Positions 1 to 12,779 of a stretch of 64,000 nt of DNA are shown here, piece by piece. Position 1 is the first letter of the stretch, and each line of letters begins with the position of its first letter. The notes beneath the pieces are model-generated. The model made no database searches and was not told the origin of the DNA. It saw only the letters and a list, made by a program, of their open reading frames with translations. The DNA is taken from assembly GCA_022453515.1 (NCBI GenBank), contig JAJNNY010000019.1, positions 496,001 to 560,000 of the forward strand. The letters run 5' to 3'. Made by a program: the position numbers and the translations under genes. The stretch is from Astrocystis sublimbata (lineage: Eukaryota; Ascomycota; Sordariomycetes; Xylariales; Xylariaceae).

Positions 1-2369
1 TGCCCAAACAAACCTTCCCGGACGTCAAAACCCTGAAGTCGATCATCCACTCTAGCTAGTGAGTGCATGGAAAACTCGACAATCATATTGCATCAGTTAG
101 TTTGTCGGCTAGTCGGGCTCCTCTTTTTATATCTCGTTTTGCATAATGGCACATCTGATTTATGATGAGGTGCAGCAATTTGAGTTCATGTAATCATGTT
201 AATGGAGGGCATTCGCCTACGAGGGATGCTGATCTGTTGATCGTCACGACGGCGGCCACGAGCCAGCAAGTCACTGTACTCATACACGCGAAACCGCCAG
301 CATTGCAAGTCAATGGGCGGTCTTTATCTTTGGGTATGCTGTAGTAACGATAGGCGTTCAAGTGTATAGTGTTATCTACACGTGGTGGTGAGTCGTGACT
401 AATTCGCCAGCTTGAAACCAACTCGCCGAGCTCGCTTTGACTGGATTCTGACTGGATGCAGACTTAATGTATGTCAGAATATAGTAAGTTGTCTTGGGTC
501 ACCCAAGATGCAGCATTTGTTTTTCAGAAAAGTCTGTCTGGTGCATATCCCGTGGGGTAGGACAGACCAGCTCCGGGCCTAGACCCGCACACAGGACGTC
601 TATCACAATGTGGTCGCGCAAAAGCTTTCCCACGGCTACATGTAGTTGATGTGGATATAGGTTAGGTAGTTACTTATCAGGGGATGACGCCGAGTCGGAA
701 AACGAAACCACCAAAATCTGTCTCTTCGTCGTGTCGCCCGAATCTACAAGTTCAGCTCACGATTCTTACTATTGTTATTCTTAGACAACTGACGAATGTG
801 TCTTTGATAGAAAGGCGCCATTAAGCTAGCCACTACTGCCGTCCATAGAGATTCCGGTAAACCCAATTCGGCGATTTAGATCCTGTGAGGTGTCTTGATT
901 TGGTGTTAGTGCGCCGGCCATCATGGGAGATCCTTGGATCCCTACATATCTAGCCCAGCTACGCCCGCTGGTTCTGCCGTGATTAACCTCCCGCCCCTGT
1001 TATCCTTGCTTGTGAGTCGAGCGAGAAATGTGTAAGCTGAAGCTGAAAACCGATAGCGCACATGGAAACTTGCCGTATGCCATTATACCAATGATTTGAT
1101 CACGGTGGCTCGTCGAGTCCAGGCAGTCCACTTAGTCGTAGCTGAACACGAAAGAGGCGCGGCCACCGCTCAATTAATTTGCCACGCCTAACCAACCCCC
1201 CTCCACATACTGCACTCTCTCATACACGATCAGCACCCGAGAATGCTGCCTTCGTATGATACTGACACTGTCTGTCTGTCTGTCTGTGATGCTGCACATT
1301 TCGCACATGTCGTACCTCCTGTATGTATAGCACGCCATGACTTATAGCCTGCAGGAAGTACAGATGGAACCGGCCAGAGCGATTGTATGGCACACCAGAA
1401 TCGGGGAATACGGGCAAATTAGGAGATTGCATGCGAGCGCAGCATCAAGCAACAATCAACCTAGATGCTAGTGCAGAGTGCACAGGTGTACAGTCGCGAC
1501 GCACTGTACGAACAGATGGACGGCGGGGACGGCTGTCAAATGCTTGCCAAGTTCCTTGATGACCAATTGCTGGCCGCCTAAGAATGCTACTGCCCAATGC
1601 ACAGCTGATCTCGTGGTACCCATCGGAACTGGACATTCTTGTACAGTGGTGAACGCCACGCACGGCCTAGTCGCTCCGCGACAGCGACAGTGACAGTGTG
1701 AGACCTTGAGCCAGACCAAGGTTGGTAGGATATGCCGCCAGTGTACGAGTACCGCCATTCCACGGCACACTGGTAACCCAGCTCGATGGGTCTACAGTGT
1801 CGTGGTGGAGAGGGCGAGCAGGTGCCATGCGATCGACTATTGGCGATCTACATGGGCCTGCAGACGACCACCTTCACTAATCACGGTATGGAGGAGTCGT
1901 GGTGCGTCAGATAGGAACGCAGAGTACCCCACGGTGGTACCGATTGCAAAACCCGGCCCCGGGTATCCGCATGATATTAGTGTATACTGGTGTAGGTGTG
2001 TGTGTGTGAACGAGTCAACGACGAGACGGGGGACAGCGTTTGACGCAGGTGATTTGCCTGAGACAATTTCGAGGGCATTGATCGAGTGGGCAATGGTTGT
2101 CTAGCTACCCCTTCGGGCTCGTGGCGAGGTGATCGACGCATCTGCGAGCAATTCTTTTGCAAGGCTCTTGAAAAGCTAAAAAGAGGAGGCACCCTCGACC
2201 TCACAGACTTGGTAGGTATCTACTGAGTCGGCAGAATTGCTCATACTGCATTTCCCATTCTTGTCGTCGTGGCTTCAGCTCTCCTACTCCTTGGTCCTGT
2301 ATATTTGGAGAGTGCTGTCACATCCTATCCTCATCCATCCTCAAGTTCCTAAACAGCACTCGCCCCAAC
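1..2369. other. intergenic region, no gene recognised
   Basis: About 2.4 kb without a convincing gene. Short open frames on both strands overlap each other, lack splice-compatible extensions and match no family I know. A TCTG tetranucleotide run lies at about 1271-1287 and a short GT-rich run at about 1994-2009. The last few hundred bases are presumably the promoter of the downstream transporter gene. Confidence 0.6.
1271..1287. repeat. (TCTG)n microsatellite
   Basis: Four tandem TCTG units in non-coding DNA; a simple repeat with no other role visible. Confidence 0.7.
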
Positions 2370-3860
2370 ATGGACCCTCAAGACATGTCTCCGTCGTCTG
2401 AGGCCAGAGATGAAGGCACTTGTGAAGCACCCTCCGAGTCCACGCCACTCCTAGCCGATTTACCGAAAGATGCCTCGAAATCCGATGCCGACAACTCGCG
2501 TATCCAGTACGAATGGACATCTGAGCTCAAATTGCTCGCCAAATACTCGATTCCGCTCGTTGCAACATACTTGCTTCAATACACATACTCTATCATTATC
2601 ACCTACGTCGCTGGACGCCTCACTACTGCTGACCTAGCTGCAGTTAGTATGGGCATCACGACGATGAACATTGCTGGGTATGCCATCTACGAGGGGATGG
2701 CTACGGCTTTGGACACGCTTTGCTCCCAGGCATACGGCTCGAACAACCCGACAGGAGTTGGTCTGCATATACAACGCATGTTAATTCTTATGATCATCGT
2801 GTCCATTCCTATTGCTGGTATTTGGGCAGCATCACCCCATATACTCGGGGTGTTCATAACGGGGGACGGCCTGGCTGATAGGGCCGGATTGTTCTTACGT
2901 TTCAGCATACTTGGTATTCCCGGCTATGCGTCATTCGAGGCCCTCAAGCGATTCCTTCAAGCCCAAGGTAACTTCAGTGTTGCTATGTGCATCCTTCTGA
3001 TCTGCACCCCAGTCAATTACTTTTCATGCATGTTCTTCACGTTCGACCTCGAATTGGGTCTCGTCGGTGCTGCCCTGGGTATTGCTCTCACCAACACCTT
3101 GCGTCCCATCCTATTGATGATTTACATCACATCCCCTTGGGGGAAATGGTCGCACCAATGCTGGGGCGGCTTTTCGAGAGACGCGTGGACGAACTGGAAA
3201 CCAGTGGTCAGGCTTTCAGCTGCAGGATCCTTGGTTAATCTTGCGGAATGGGGGTCTTTCCAGATCGTGACCCTCAGCACGTCTTGGCTCGGCACGAAGC
3301 AAATGGCAGCGCAGTCCCTGTTGACTACTATCTCCATGGTCACATTCCATATCCCCTTTTCGATGAGCATTGGCATCAGCACTCGAATCGGACATTTGAT
3401 TGGCGGTGGTGCAGTCGACGTAGCTCGCCGCGCGGCGGGGCTATACGCCATCGTGTTCACTGCTATTGGCGTCATTGACTGCGTGGTCATCTACACATGT
3501 CATGACTACATATTTCGGTTCTTCATCAAAGACACTAGTCCGGAGGTCTACGCTATTGCCGCTTCTACCATTGGTGTTGTCAGTCTGTACCAGATCATAG
3601 ATGCATTCATCTGCTTCACGAATGGGACACTTCGCGGGCTCGGGCGACAGTCTGTCGCTGCTTTCATAGTGATCGTGCTGAACTGGGTTGTCGCTGTGCC
3701 GCTAGCCCTGTTTTTGGAGCATGGTCCCCCCCACTGGGGACTTCCGGGAGCCTGGACGGGCATTGCAAGTGGCATGGTCATTGTCGCTACCCTCGAATGC
3801 GGCTACATGAAGACTTTGCCATGGGACAGGTGTGTGGGTCGTGTGCGAAGGCAGTTGTAA
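2370..3860 (+). CDS. MATE-family multidrug/toxin extrusion transporter
   Basis: Single-exon reading frame of 496 residues. After a hydrophilic N-terminal tail of about 55 residues rich in Ser, Asp and Glu, the protein is a series of about twelve hydrophobic segments with the two-fold MatE architecture. Typical elements are the first helix region starting ELKLLAKYSIPLVATYLLQ, the segment ALDTLCSQAYGSNN after helix 2, and the second half starting near residue 270. MATE proteins exchange cations (H+ or Na+) for organic cations or other small molecules across plasma or vacuolar membranes; the substrate here cannot be read from sequence. The ATG sits in a good fungal context (CCCAACATGG) with a TATA-like stretch about 70 bases upstream. 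The next gene, a P450 on the opposite strand, converges on it; co-function is possible but not shown. Confidence 0.93.
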   Translation: MDPQDMSPSSEARDEGTCEAPSESTPLLADLPKDASKSDADNSRIQYEWTSELKLLAKYSIPLVATYLLQYTYSIIITYVAGRLTTADLAAVSMGITTMNIAGYAIYEGMATALDTLCSQAYGSNNPTGVGLHIQRMLILMIIVSIPIAGIWAASPHILGVFITGDGLADRAGLFLRFSILGIPGYASFEALKRFLQAQGNFSVAMCILLICTPVNYFSCMFFTFDLELGLVGAALGIALTNTLRPILLMIYITSPWGKWSHQCWGGFSRDAWTNWKPVVRLSAAGSLVNLAEWGSFQIVTLSTSWLGTKQMAAQSLLTTISMVTFHIPFSMSIGISTRIGHLIGGGAVDVARRAAGLYAIVFTAIGVIDCVVIYTCHDYIFRFFIKDTSPEVYAIAASTIGVVSLYQIIDAFICFTNGTLRGLGRQSVAAFIVIVLNWVVAVPLALFLEHGPPHWGLPGAWTGIASGMVIVATLECGYMKTLPWDRCVGRVRRQL

Positions 3861-5225
3861 AGATGAGTGCAATCGGACGAGGGATTAGCCCACGGGGCAT
3901 CAGTTGGAGAGCTGTAATTTCTGGGGGCGTTGATGATGGCGAGTAGGAAACATGTAGCCGCATCACCACAAGTCCACTGTATTGAGGATGAGAAATGACA
4001 AGGGATGAGCGGGACGAAACTGATGAGATCTGTATATAATAGTATTATTTAATTATAGTGAAATGCATAGGTTAGTACCAAATAGAAACTAGCATTTGTT
4101 ATCCCACCTGCTGCCAAGTCCTTGTATGAAATATGAGTTGTGATCATGATACAATTCATGAGGTGTCGAAGGAGGTGTCAAGAAGCTACGCGAGCAGCTT
4201 TCTTTCACTCAACGATGACCATGTCAACACGATGAATCCCAGTTGCTCGCTCCACACCGGATCACCCAGCCATCTTCTGAGCTAACAATACCTCTGCAAG
4301 CCACACTGTCATTCAACTTGCTCAGTCATCACAATGTCTACAGTCTTGGGAAGCCTACAGTTCTTTCACGGAACTATCAAAGGCGGGCTGCGGCATTTGC
4401 CCTAGTCAAAAAACTCTTGGAATCTAGGCGTCACATGATGCCAACTCGTCCCTGCAACTAGGCGAGTAGTGTTACTAGGTAGGTAGTAAAATCTCTGCAA
4501 AAGAATGTCAAGCATAACTAGCCGCTTGGCTGCTTATGATCTGGATCATCTTTGCATTACCTCACCCGAGGTCCTGAGCATTGTTGTTAGCCCGGTTTTC
4601 GTGAACGAGACGGAGGGTGACGAGCATACATGCAGGAGGCATGGGCGGAATGAGCCGAATGCAACGTGATTATTGGGTGGGCATCAACCGCAACCCCACC
4701 AGTTTCGCTAATCTGTTATTTCAGAGATTGTCTTCCGGGGTCCCATGAAAGCGCGGAGCAATCCTGGCTGTCGGAGAATTAACAGCCGGCATCAAGCAAT
4801 AGTACCCGCCAATTAAGGTATTATTTGTGCTCACAGTCGAGAGTTATTGCAATGTTTCCAAGTTGATTTCCACTGATCTGCCTTTAGACTTCTTACTAGT
4901 GTAAGCCAATTACCATGCTAACCTAAAGAATTAAGCCAAGGTTCCAACATAGCGCCAGATGTGACGTCGGCGCGGGTAGATGCCGAACTGGGGTGGCCCC
5001 AGTCGTCTTGCTGGTGCAGTTGCCGCCCCCCTGTCACCTAGACTGCTCGACTGGTGAAGCTCTATTCTTTCCACTTGGGCCATTTCCCGCTCGTGCCATC
5101 CGAGTGCCACAGATTACTGTGTTCCAGTTTCACGCGTTGTGGCGTTCCACCCACCGCAAGTCCCACAAGCATGGCACAAACACCTCGACCCTAGCATCCT
5201 AGGTACGCTCCCAGATGGAAGCATG
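3861..5225. other. intergenic region between convergent genes
   Basis: About 1.4 kb between the 3' ends of the MATE gene and the P450 gene. It contains an AT-rich stretch at about 4030-4060 just past the MATE stop, likely its 3' end signal. Short unsupported open frames (for example 4243-4461) look like chance. Confidence 0.55.
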
Positions 5226-7236
5226 CTATGATTCGCGGCGAGTTACGCGAATAGGAAACCCATTCTTCGGCTTCAGCGTAAAACTGGGAAGATATTCCAG
5301 CTCGAAGCCGGGCTCGGGAGTTATGTCATAGCGACGGAACAGCGTAGCAAGAGTAAGTGTCATCTCAAGCATTGCAAGTCCTTGTCCTGAACAGATTCCT
5401 AGGTCAGTCGACGAGTCTGAGTTGAAAGGGATCGAAGGCGACGTACCTGTACAGCTTCGAGGGCCGTACGAGAAGGGGAAGTACGATCCTCGCAGCTTTG
5501 GTTGACCAGATCGCCATCGCTCAGGATCGAACTTGTCAGGGTCCTCCCACAACCTAGGATCCCGATGTACTACAGCATCTCAAAGTCAGCTCATCCATGC
5601 AAGGCGCCAGTGCAGAAAATGCGCGGTAGCGCGCGGGGGCTACTCACCTGCAGGATTCCACAGAGCAAGGGTAGTGTTCGCGGGAAGTGTCACACCCGCC
5701 ACCGTGGTGTCCTTGGCGCAGGTTCGGAAAGTGCCAAATCCTGGCGAGCTGAACCGTAGGGTCTCCTTGAGGACCATGTTCAAGTATGGGAGTTTTACAT
5801 GTTCGAGCGTTGCGACTTCGGCCTCGTATGGGATTGAGGCGTCAATTTCGGCTCTCAACTGAGCGAAAATGCTCGGGTTACGAAGCTGCATGATCCAATA
5901 CGTTAGTTGCAATTGGCGCCGAATCCTTCCCGCTTCGGAAAAAACTCACAACTTGCCAAACCAAGAAGGACATAGTGTGCGCAGTGGGGTCTCCTCCAGC
6001 TACCAAGAATGCGACTAGAAGAACAGGCCTTGTCAGTTTGGGAAATCTAAAGACACAAGCTTATTTGCGTAGTGTCGACTTACCGTAATTGTCGCAGAGC
6101 TCCTGGGAGTTGAATGTATAGCCTCCGTCTGCTTCTCGTTGTCTGTTGACCTGCGTGTGAGCACGGACTCCGAATTCCCCTGCCTCGAGCTACTTACAGC
6201 GCCAAGATTTCAAAGATCTTCTTGTCTGGCTTGGCTTTTGAGCCGCCGTCTTCGACTGTGTCATTGAGCCGAGCATCTTTGACGGCATCCTTGGCCATCT
6301 GCCTTAGTTCGGTGATTGCAGAGTTCATAATCCTTGTAGTTTTGAAGATTGGGATCTTTCCCCTGAGAGGAAACAGCCCACACTTCATCAGTTCAGGCAG
6401 AATCATGTCAAGTAGCTGTGCAATGCGGCAGTTCGGTCCTTGGTTGATGGCATTGAAGCTTGTTCCAAACGCAATATCGCCAATGAAATCAAGCGATAGA
6501 AGGATATTTAGCGACGATAGATCGACAGATTCCTTTGTTTGAGAAGCCTTGTCAAGTTGTCGCATATAGTTCTGGGAGGGTGAGAGTCAGCGAAAAGGGT
6601 AGAAATGACCTGGTGGCCGACTTCAACTTACACCTATGTGTCCGGCGAGAGTGGTATATTGCTGTGCAATCACATTTGGCTGAAAGGCAGGCGCCAAGCG
6701 CTTGCTCTGCATACGCCACCTATGCTGGTTGGTCTGTACAAACAAAGCATCGCCATCAAGAGGTTTGAATCCGTCGTATTGTGCAGCGGACTTCGGCCAG
6801 TTCGTGGTCGCGATCTCAGCGATCATCGCCGGGTCTCCGATATATATCACACGCGAGAAAAGACCGTTCCACTTCGTCACGGTTAGCACACGAGGTCGGA
6901 GAAATGAATGAGAGCATACTGACAGTTTGGAAGACATGGCCATAGTCCCGATTCCATTGTATCCACTACCAGTCATGCAAATGTGTCAGCCACGACGTAC
7001 TGTGTTAACAATACCAGACCAATATGGCATACCTTTTCGTGTACATCGTCTTTCATGGTCTGGTCGAGATTGCCCACGAAGAAGTTCTTCACCGGTGGGC
7101 CAGGGAACTGTAGGCGAGCCCGCGTGTAGGATATAATGAACCGCAGAAGCAATGTGCCGGCCACGAGGGCCGCAGCGGCAAGCACAGGAACTAGCCCATG
7201 GTCGGAGTGACCTATCAGTGAACTGAGAATAGCCAT
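5226..7236 (-). CDS. cytochrome P450 monooxygenase (nine exons)
   Basis: My splice model has exons 7236-7033, 6965-6924, 6871-6632, 6571-6198, 6142-6084, 6014-5950, 5885-5648, 5569-5447 and 5386-5226. It gives an uninterrupted frame of about 501 residues, normal for a microsomal P450. The N-terminus has one membrane anchor followed by the Pro-rich hinge FPGPPVKN. The I-helix reads AGGDPTAHT, the K-helix ExxR is ETLRF, the PERF-type motif is DPERW, and the haem loop is FSYGPRSCTG joined across an intron to QGLA, with Cys as the iron ligand. It would use a P450 reductase at the ER to hydroxylate a hydrophobic substrate; the overall look is CYP4/52/86-like (fatty acid or alkane type), which is inference. 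ATG 7236 was chosen because the longer frame starts only at a TTG. A TATA-like box lies about 100 bases upstream. Confidence 0.9.
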
Positions 7237-8870
7237 GACAGACAACTACACCACCTCCGACGAAAGAAGGCAAGAAAAGCTGGCGAGGGGATGGACATCA
7301 ACCTCCCTTGTGCCCGTCTGGCCGTGTCTGGACCGGGTCTTTATATGACGATTCGAATTGTTTCCAAGATCACATCCGGCAGCATCAGATGTGCCGCGAT
7401 ATACGCGAGTCACATACAGGGATTCGTAACCTACATACCTAGTCTGAAAATCTGCATCGCCAATTCCATTATTGTCCGCGCCGGGGATGGCATTCGCCAA
7501 TAGCAACACAAAGTGGCATCCACGCAGCTCCTGAAAATCCGGATTCCCCTCCTATGCTGCATACAGTAGCCAATGCTCCGTAGTCCATGACTGCTACACC
7601 GTTGATCGTCAGACAGTAGCCAAAAAAATGGTTGGCATGAGTAACGCTAAGGCTGAGTATGGACAAGCTCTAAATTTATATGTTCACTTACTTTTAACTT
7701 GAGCGAGTTCCTTGGTCACTGGTTATAAATGCCGTCTTGTTCACAGCTCTGCTGTTCTCAATGGACAGGCCATCAGTCAGTCAGTTCGTGTCTACAGCAT
7801 GAGCTGTGAAGTCGGTGTGCCCTCTCACTTCAGCTGGTTTATGGCGAGTAGTCTTAGTTAGATGTGGACTCCGCAATCGTGATCTACAAGGATATCGTAA
7901 GGTCCTTGCAGCAGATCTTGTGTACCTTGTTTCGTCGCCAATCACACTCAACACGAGGAGATGAATGTTTGCATCGGTCAGGTACCGTACCTCAGTACCA
8001 CAGTTTCACTATAGCCCCAGTGAGACGATCTAGACTTGCGCTTTGCAATTACATGATCTGGGACCCAGAGATTTAGGTTACTATTGGTCCGTGGCTGCCT
8101 GTCCCAGTATTGTACTATACTACACTCGCCGCAGTAGGGTCAAAAAAAGATCTGGAAAGTGGCTTGGCATCTTTAGCTGCATCGAGCAATCCCCTCTTCT
8201 AGGATGCGGCTTGGCCCGGTAACCAATCATTTACGCCATTGGCATGTAAGGGGATTATCTAGTCACATTACTAGTCACACGTCATTTCATAATGATGTCT
8301 CTGATCTGCAGGAAAAGACGTGGATGAGAACAAGACGCAAGCTGAAAGTATAGAAGAACTCATGGCATGCATACTCTGAGCGTACACTGCATAGACTATT
8401 GCCTCACTTCCCCGTGCTTCATGCAAGGAGTGCGAAGGAGGGCAAATGAGCAACGAGGTGACTGCCAGCGGCCCACCGGGGACGGACGCCACTCGGTTCC
8501 GGCGCATCTACTAAACCGGTGAAGGTTACCCTTCTCGATTTTCTCGTCTATAATATTGCTCGCAATAGTGACTATATTCCGGGAAAATATAAGCGTTATG
8601 GCGTCACACCGGTGGCTTGTCAACGATATCGCTGTAGGAAAAGTAGGAACTTGAATGAACGTGTTTCTGGTTAGTCGTGTGTTTTAAACATGAAAATCAT
8701 ATATATCGTGCCTCAAGCCGCTATTACTGCCAGTGTTCAGTAAGACCATATTCTGTCCCGACTTGCACGACGTACTCGTACTTGCATTTTTTTCTTAGAT
8801 TCTCAAGCGAACTGTGCTATCTCTTACGTATTTCTGTTCGAAAATCGGCTGGCACAACTAATTACAAACC
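7237..8870. other. divergent intergenic promoter region
   Basis: About 1.6 kb separating the P450 (-) from the 5'-nucleotidase-like gene (+); both promoters must lie here. No further gene is convincing; small frames on both strands appear random. Confidence 0.5.
7339..7347 (-). promoter_or_regulatory. TATA-like box of the P450 gene
   Basis: On the minus strand the sequence reads CATATAAAG, about 105 bases upstream of the P450 ATG at 7236, a usual distance in filamentous fungi. Assignment rests on motif and position only. Confidence 0.4.
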
Positions 8871-9805
8871 ATGGCGCCTGAAGAGTTTCCCACCGCACCG
8901 AAGAAGGTTTTCTTCTTGTAAGCTGCTTCATCTCAACCCAGTACGCGCCTGTTTGACCAGATCTAATCAAAATTTTAGCGATATTGACAACTGCCTGTAT
9001 CCAGCGAGTGAGCCACCCCGAATTATCCCTCACCGTGGTATGTCAGAGTTAACAGCAGTGCAGGTGCCAAAGTCCACCAACGTATGGCTGACTTGATTCA
9101 CGACTACTTCGAGAGAAACCTGAGCATGTCACATGAAGAAGCAGTCGAACTTCATAAGCAATACTACCAAAACTACGGCCTGGCCATTGGAGGCTTAATG
9201 CGACATCACGAGGTTGACCCTCTCCATTTCAACTCAGAGGTCGACGATGCCCTGCCCCTGGACGACATGATTCGCCCGCGGTTTGACTTGGTTCGTCTTC
9301 TTCAGGATATCGACCGGAGCAAGGTCAAGCTATGGCTGTTCACAAACGCATATGTCAACCATGCGCGACGAGTGGTCAAGATATTGGGAATAGATCACAT
9401 GTTTGAGGGTATCACGTACTGCGACTATACCACGTTACCGTTCGTGAGCAAGCCCCAAGAAGAGATGTTCGCGAAAGCGATGATGGAAGCAGGCGCTCAC
9501 GACATGGAGGATTGCTACTTCGTTGGTAAGTAATGTCTACGATCAGTCTGGTGTGTAATGACCATTTGTTAATACTCCCTACAGATGACAACTTCAACAA
9601 TTGCAGCATGGCGGAGAGGTTGGGGTGGAATAGCGTGCATCTAGTCGAAGATGGAGTCCCCAAGCCTGTTGAGCAAGCTTCCAAGCATGAGATAACGCAT
9701 TTGAACGAGCTGAGGCGCACGTTTCCGCAGCTTTTCAAGCCAGGGACCAGTGCGAGCGACGTGAGATATTCTGGGATGGAGGAAAGATGCCCATCGTCGC
9801 TTTAG
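8871..9805 (+). CDS. HAD-superfamily pyrimidine 5'-nucleotidase-like phosphatase (SDT1/PHM8 type)
   Basis: Model with exons 8871-8917, 8979-9007, 9064-9525 and 9585-9805, phases matching throughout, gives 252 residues. HAD motif I is FFFDIDNCLYP, with the two catalytic Asp spread over the first intron; motif II is LWLFTNAYVNH; the motif III Lys is in FVSKPQEEMF; motif IV is YFVDDNFNN, joined across the last intron. The cap region carries YYQNYGLAIGGLM, typical of the yeast Sdt1/Phm8 group, which hydrolyse pyrimidine or other nucleoside monophosphates. The protein should be a soluble Mg2+-dependent enzyme. The very short second exon (29 nt) is required to keep the DxD motif and the next helix in frame. 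An AATAAA signal follows 63 bases after the stop. Confidence 0.92.
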
Positions 9806-9867
9806 ACTTGGCTATGGGAAGGAAAAGGCCCAATACCTACTTTCATTTTCGGCGTTTAAAAACTGGA

Positions 9868-9873
9868 AATAAA
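9868..9873 (+). terminator. polyadenylation signal (AATAAA)
   Basis: Canonical AATAAA 63 bases past the stop of the nucleotidase-like gene. Confidence 0.5.
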
Positions 9874-12753
9874 GTCATAGGCGTGTTGCATGAGCTGTCT
9901 TGCTTTTTGGGGAGTTGATCACACAACTGTGGTGACCGTGGTGCGATAACGTTCAGTGTAACAATACAGCACATATTATTGATTCGTGTAAAACATCACC
10001 ATCGCATATACTTGGTGTCAAAAATCTGTCATACGATCTAGGCTCACGCCATAGGTATGTTTTATGAAGCCCATCTAGTGATAACTTGCTGCAGACCTCG
10101 ACAAGTGACTCACGTGGCGTGCCAAATTTATAGAGCAGTCTCGACTTGTATGATCCCAAACTTCACACACACATGGAACGAGTAGATCACATGGAGTTTC
10201 GATTGCTGGCGAGTGCTCTGTATTGAGCTGGTGTCCACTAAAGCCATAGATTGTACGGTTTGAAAACCAGACGCCCAATAATATTCAAGCACGTCCTTTC
10301 TCGTGCCATTTGAACACGTCAGATAGAGATCGCTTTTAAATGTATCAGAGTTCGATTTGGGAATGCCACCATGCTCATTATGCTCATGAATAATAATGAG
10401 CGAGTTGGCAGAGTTGTCACTGTTTTAACTCAAATGGCTGTGCTTATTTGCTCGCGAAGCAGTATTAGGTCAGAGTACTCAGTTCGATGGTGTAGCCTCA
10501 ACCCATTCTTTTTCTTCCCACGCACCATCAACTCGACAACTAGTCATAGTTCCACGACATTTCGATTATGCGTTGAGAAGCTTGTGTAGCAAAGTTCCCG
10601 CAGATTGGAAACAGGGCGATAGATTCATAGAAGCCCGAATAACTCAGTTTGGAGTAACGCCACCCCAAAAATCTAAAGGGTTTATTGGTCATGAAGTACT
10701 AGACCTGATGGTTCGTATCTCCAGGTCTGTAATTCATTTCGAGGCTGTTTGATCTGATTTGGGAGAACACAGCTCTATGGATGTGAAGAATTGTAGCGGA
10801 ATTTTGAGAACTTTGCAATTAATACAAGCACGCCACGCAATGTCACAACACCTGCAAAGCGCGCATTTGGATGGCAAGCCGTCAATATTAGTGAGATTGA
10901 AAGATATGTTATACGTGAGCCGTGAGATATGGAGGAAATGCACGACCTGAGCCACCTCCCAAGTGCACGGGCGCCGGGCTCCAGCTCTTGTACGAGGCTT
11001 CAAATAATTGAATGTATGGTGTCACAAGTTATGCGAAGATGCCAGCTTCTGTACAGTTGTGCTACTTTGTACAATGTTAGAGCCTGGAGACAGTGCTGAT
11101 GATTCTGCACGGCTCCCTGAGACTCACCCGCATCTCCATACTCATCGCCCAAGACTCTGCTGTGTTGCGCGACTGTAATTGATTCAGCCATTGCCCAAAT
11201 AGAAAGAATTAAACACATATCAAAATCTCGCAAAATCTCTTCTTTTCGCATCTAATACTGTTCACTAGGATTCAAGGTGTGAACCTAGCAACTTGTCGGG
11301 TTGTTAATTGATCGTATTGTACAATTGATTCATACCCAAAGTTGATGTTCCCAAGGGAATCTAAATAACCGACTTGCAAGTTGTGTTATGTTTGATCTTA
11401 GCGATCCCATCACATCCAAGACTGTGGCAGTTTGTTGTTCATTGGCTGCTCACGCCATAAAACTCGACCAATGATCTATTTCCTCAGAGGTTGCTGTATG
11501 GTTGACTCGTTCCACCGACTTCTAGACCATGACGATCCGCGCTCAAGTGGCGATCTCCTCCCCGCCAGCCTTCGATACATGTCTACAAGAGCGGTACAGA
11601 TGTGAATACATCTGGTGTATGCAACTGGAATGTGTACCCCTGACGATAGCTGTCGTGGACAACTGAGGTTGCGTTCCCATAATCTACTGACCACCTGGCC
11701 TTTTAGCACTTTGATACGATTGGCTCAGGAGGGTTCCGAGCATTGACTCTTAATAGGTTTCGTAAGCGTAAGATGAATTCTCGATTTCATGCTCACAACA
11801 TCCCGTATTGTGTACGTGGACTTTTCAGGGGTCCATTGCATTTGCAATGAGGGACCATCAACTGAATGATGACTGCGCTCAACTCTCACAAAGTCAGCTG
11901 CCCTCTTCGCTTATTCTCCTCCGTCTGATACCTCATCGGACAGGTGGTTTGTGTATGTTACTTGTAAGCATGCATGCTTGATTGATGATTTGATCATAAC
12001 ATGTCTGCAGTAGGTGCAGTTGAGGTAATTACATGTGGATGTAGCCAACCCTAAAGAAAACAAACAATGCGCTTGCAGATGTGCATACTGTGCTTTCATA
12101 TGTGCACACTGTGTTGCGAGTAGGTAGCGGGCTTCCTAGGGGTCTCGGGGGCCTAGGTGGCCAAATACAGGTACCTCCAGGGCTATCAATGAAGCTCAAT
12201 CTACCACCCAAGCCACCTGGCAAACCTGCCTAACTCCAAACCACTCACCTTCAAACCACTCAAGACACATACACACACACTGCTTTGCTTATGCACATCC
12301 AGGATTCTGCAAGTGCGCGTTCGTGTTCAACCTTGGGCGAAACAGAATTGGGCGCGCCGCGACGGATCTTGGCAGTAAGCAAGCAGCACACCGTCGTCGA
12401 TATGCTGAGACGGGCAGGATTTGGCTCGCCAGGAGCGCTGGAGCGCTGATCTGTTCCGAGGTCAGACATGCTGCCCGGTGACGCTGTGGGAAGACTGTGG
12501 CCTCTACACAAATAGGCTGCCGGCGATTCAGGTCAGTGTCGAGATCACACGCAGGCGATGCCAGCCCAAAGCCGGCTGTTTGGTGGCTCCCGCTGGTTCT
12601 GGCCGCGGCAGAATACGTCGACGGCAAGGGAATGAATGATAGAATTTGACAATGAGGTCCTGGGAATGGTCGCTCGCAAGTCGCAGTCCGGCCCACCACG
12701 CCCACCACGCTGCGCCCGACGTGCCTCACCAGGGAAGGGATTCTCACCCCCAG

Positions 12754-12779
12754 TCGAGCCAGCCGAGCCAGCCGAGCCA
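12754..12779. repeat. short GAGCCAGCC-type direct repeats
   Basis: Three near-identical copies of a 9-base unit (GAGCCAGCC) in the GC-rich intergenic stretch. A related TGTCGAGCC unit recurs near 12910-12935 and 13040. Confidence 0.6.

Noticed and set aside
1706..2104. 132-codon plus-strand frame upstream of the MATE gene
   Set aside because: Composition is random-like, it overlaps antisense frames of similar length and has no recognisable motif.
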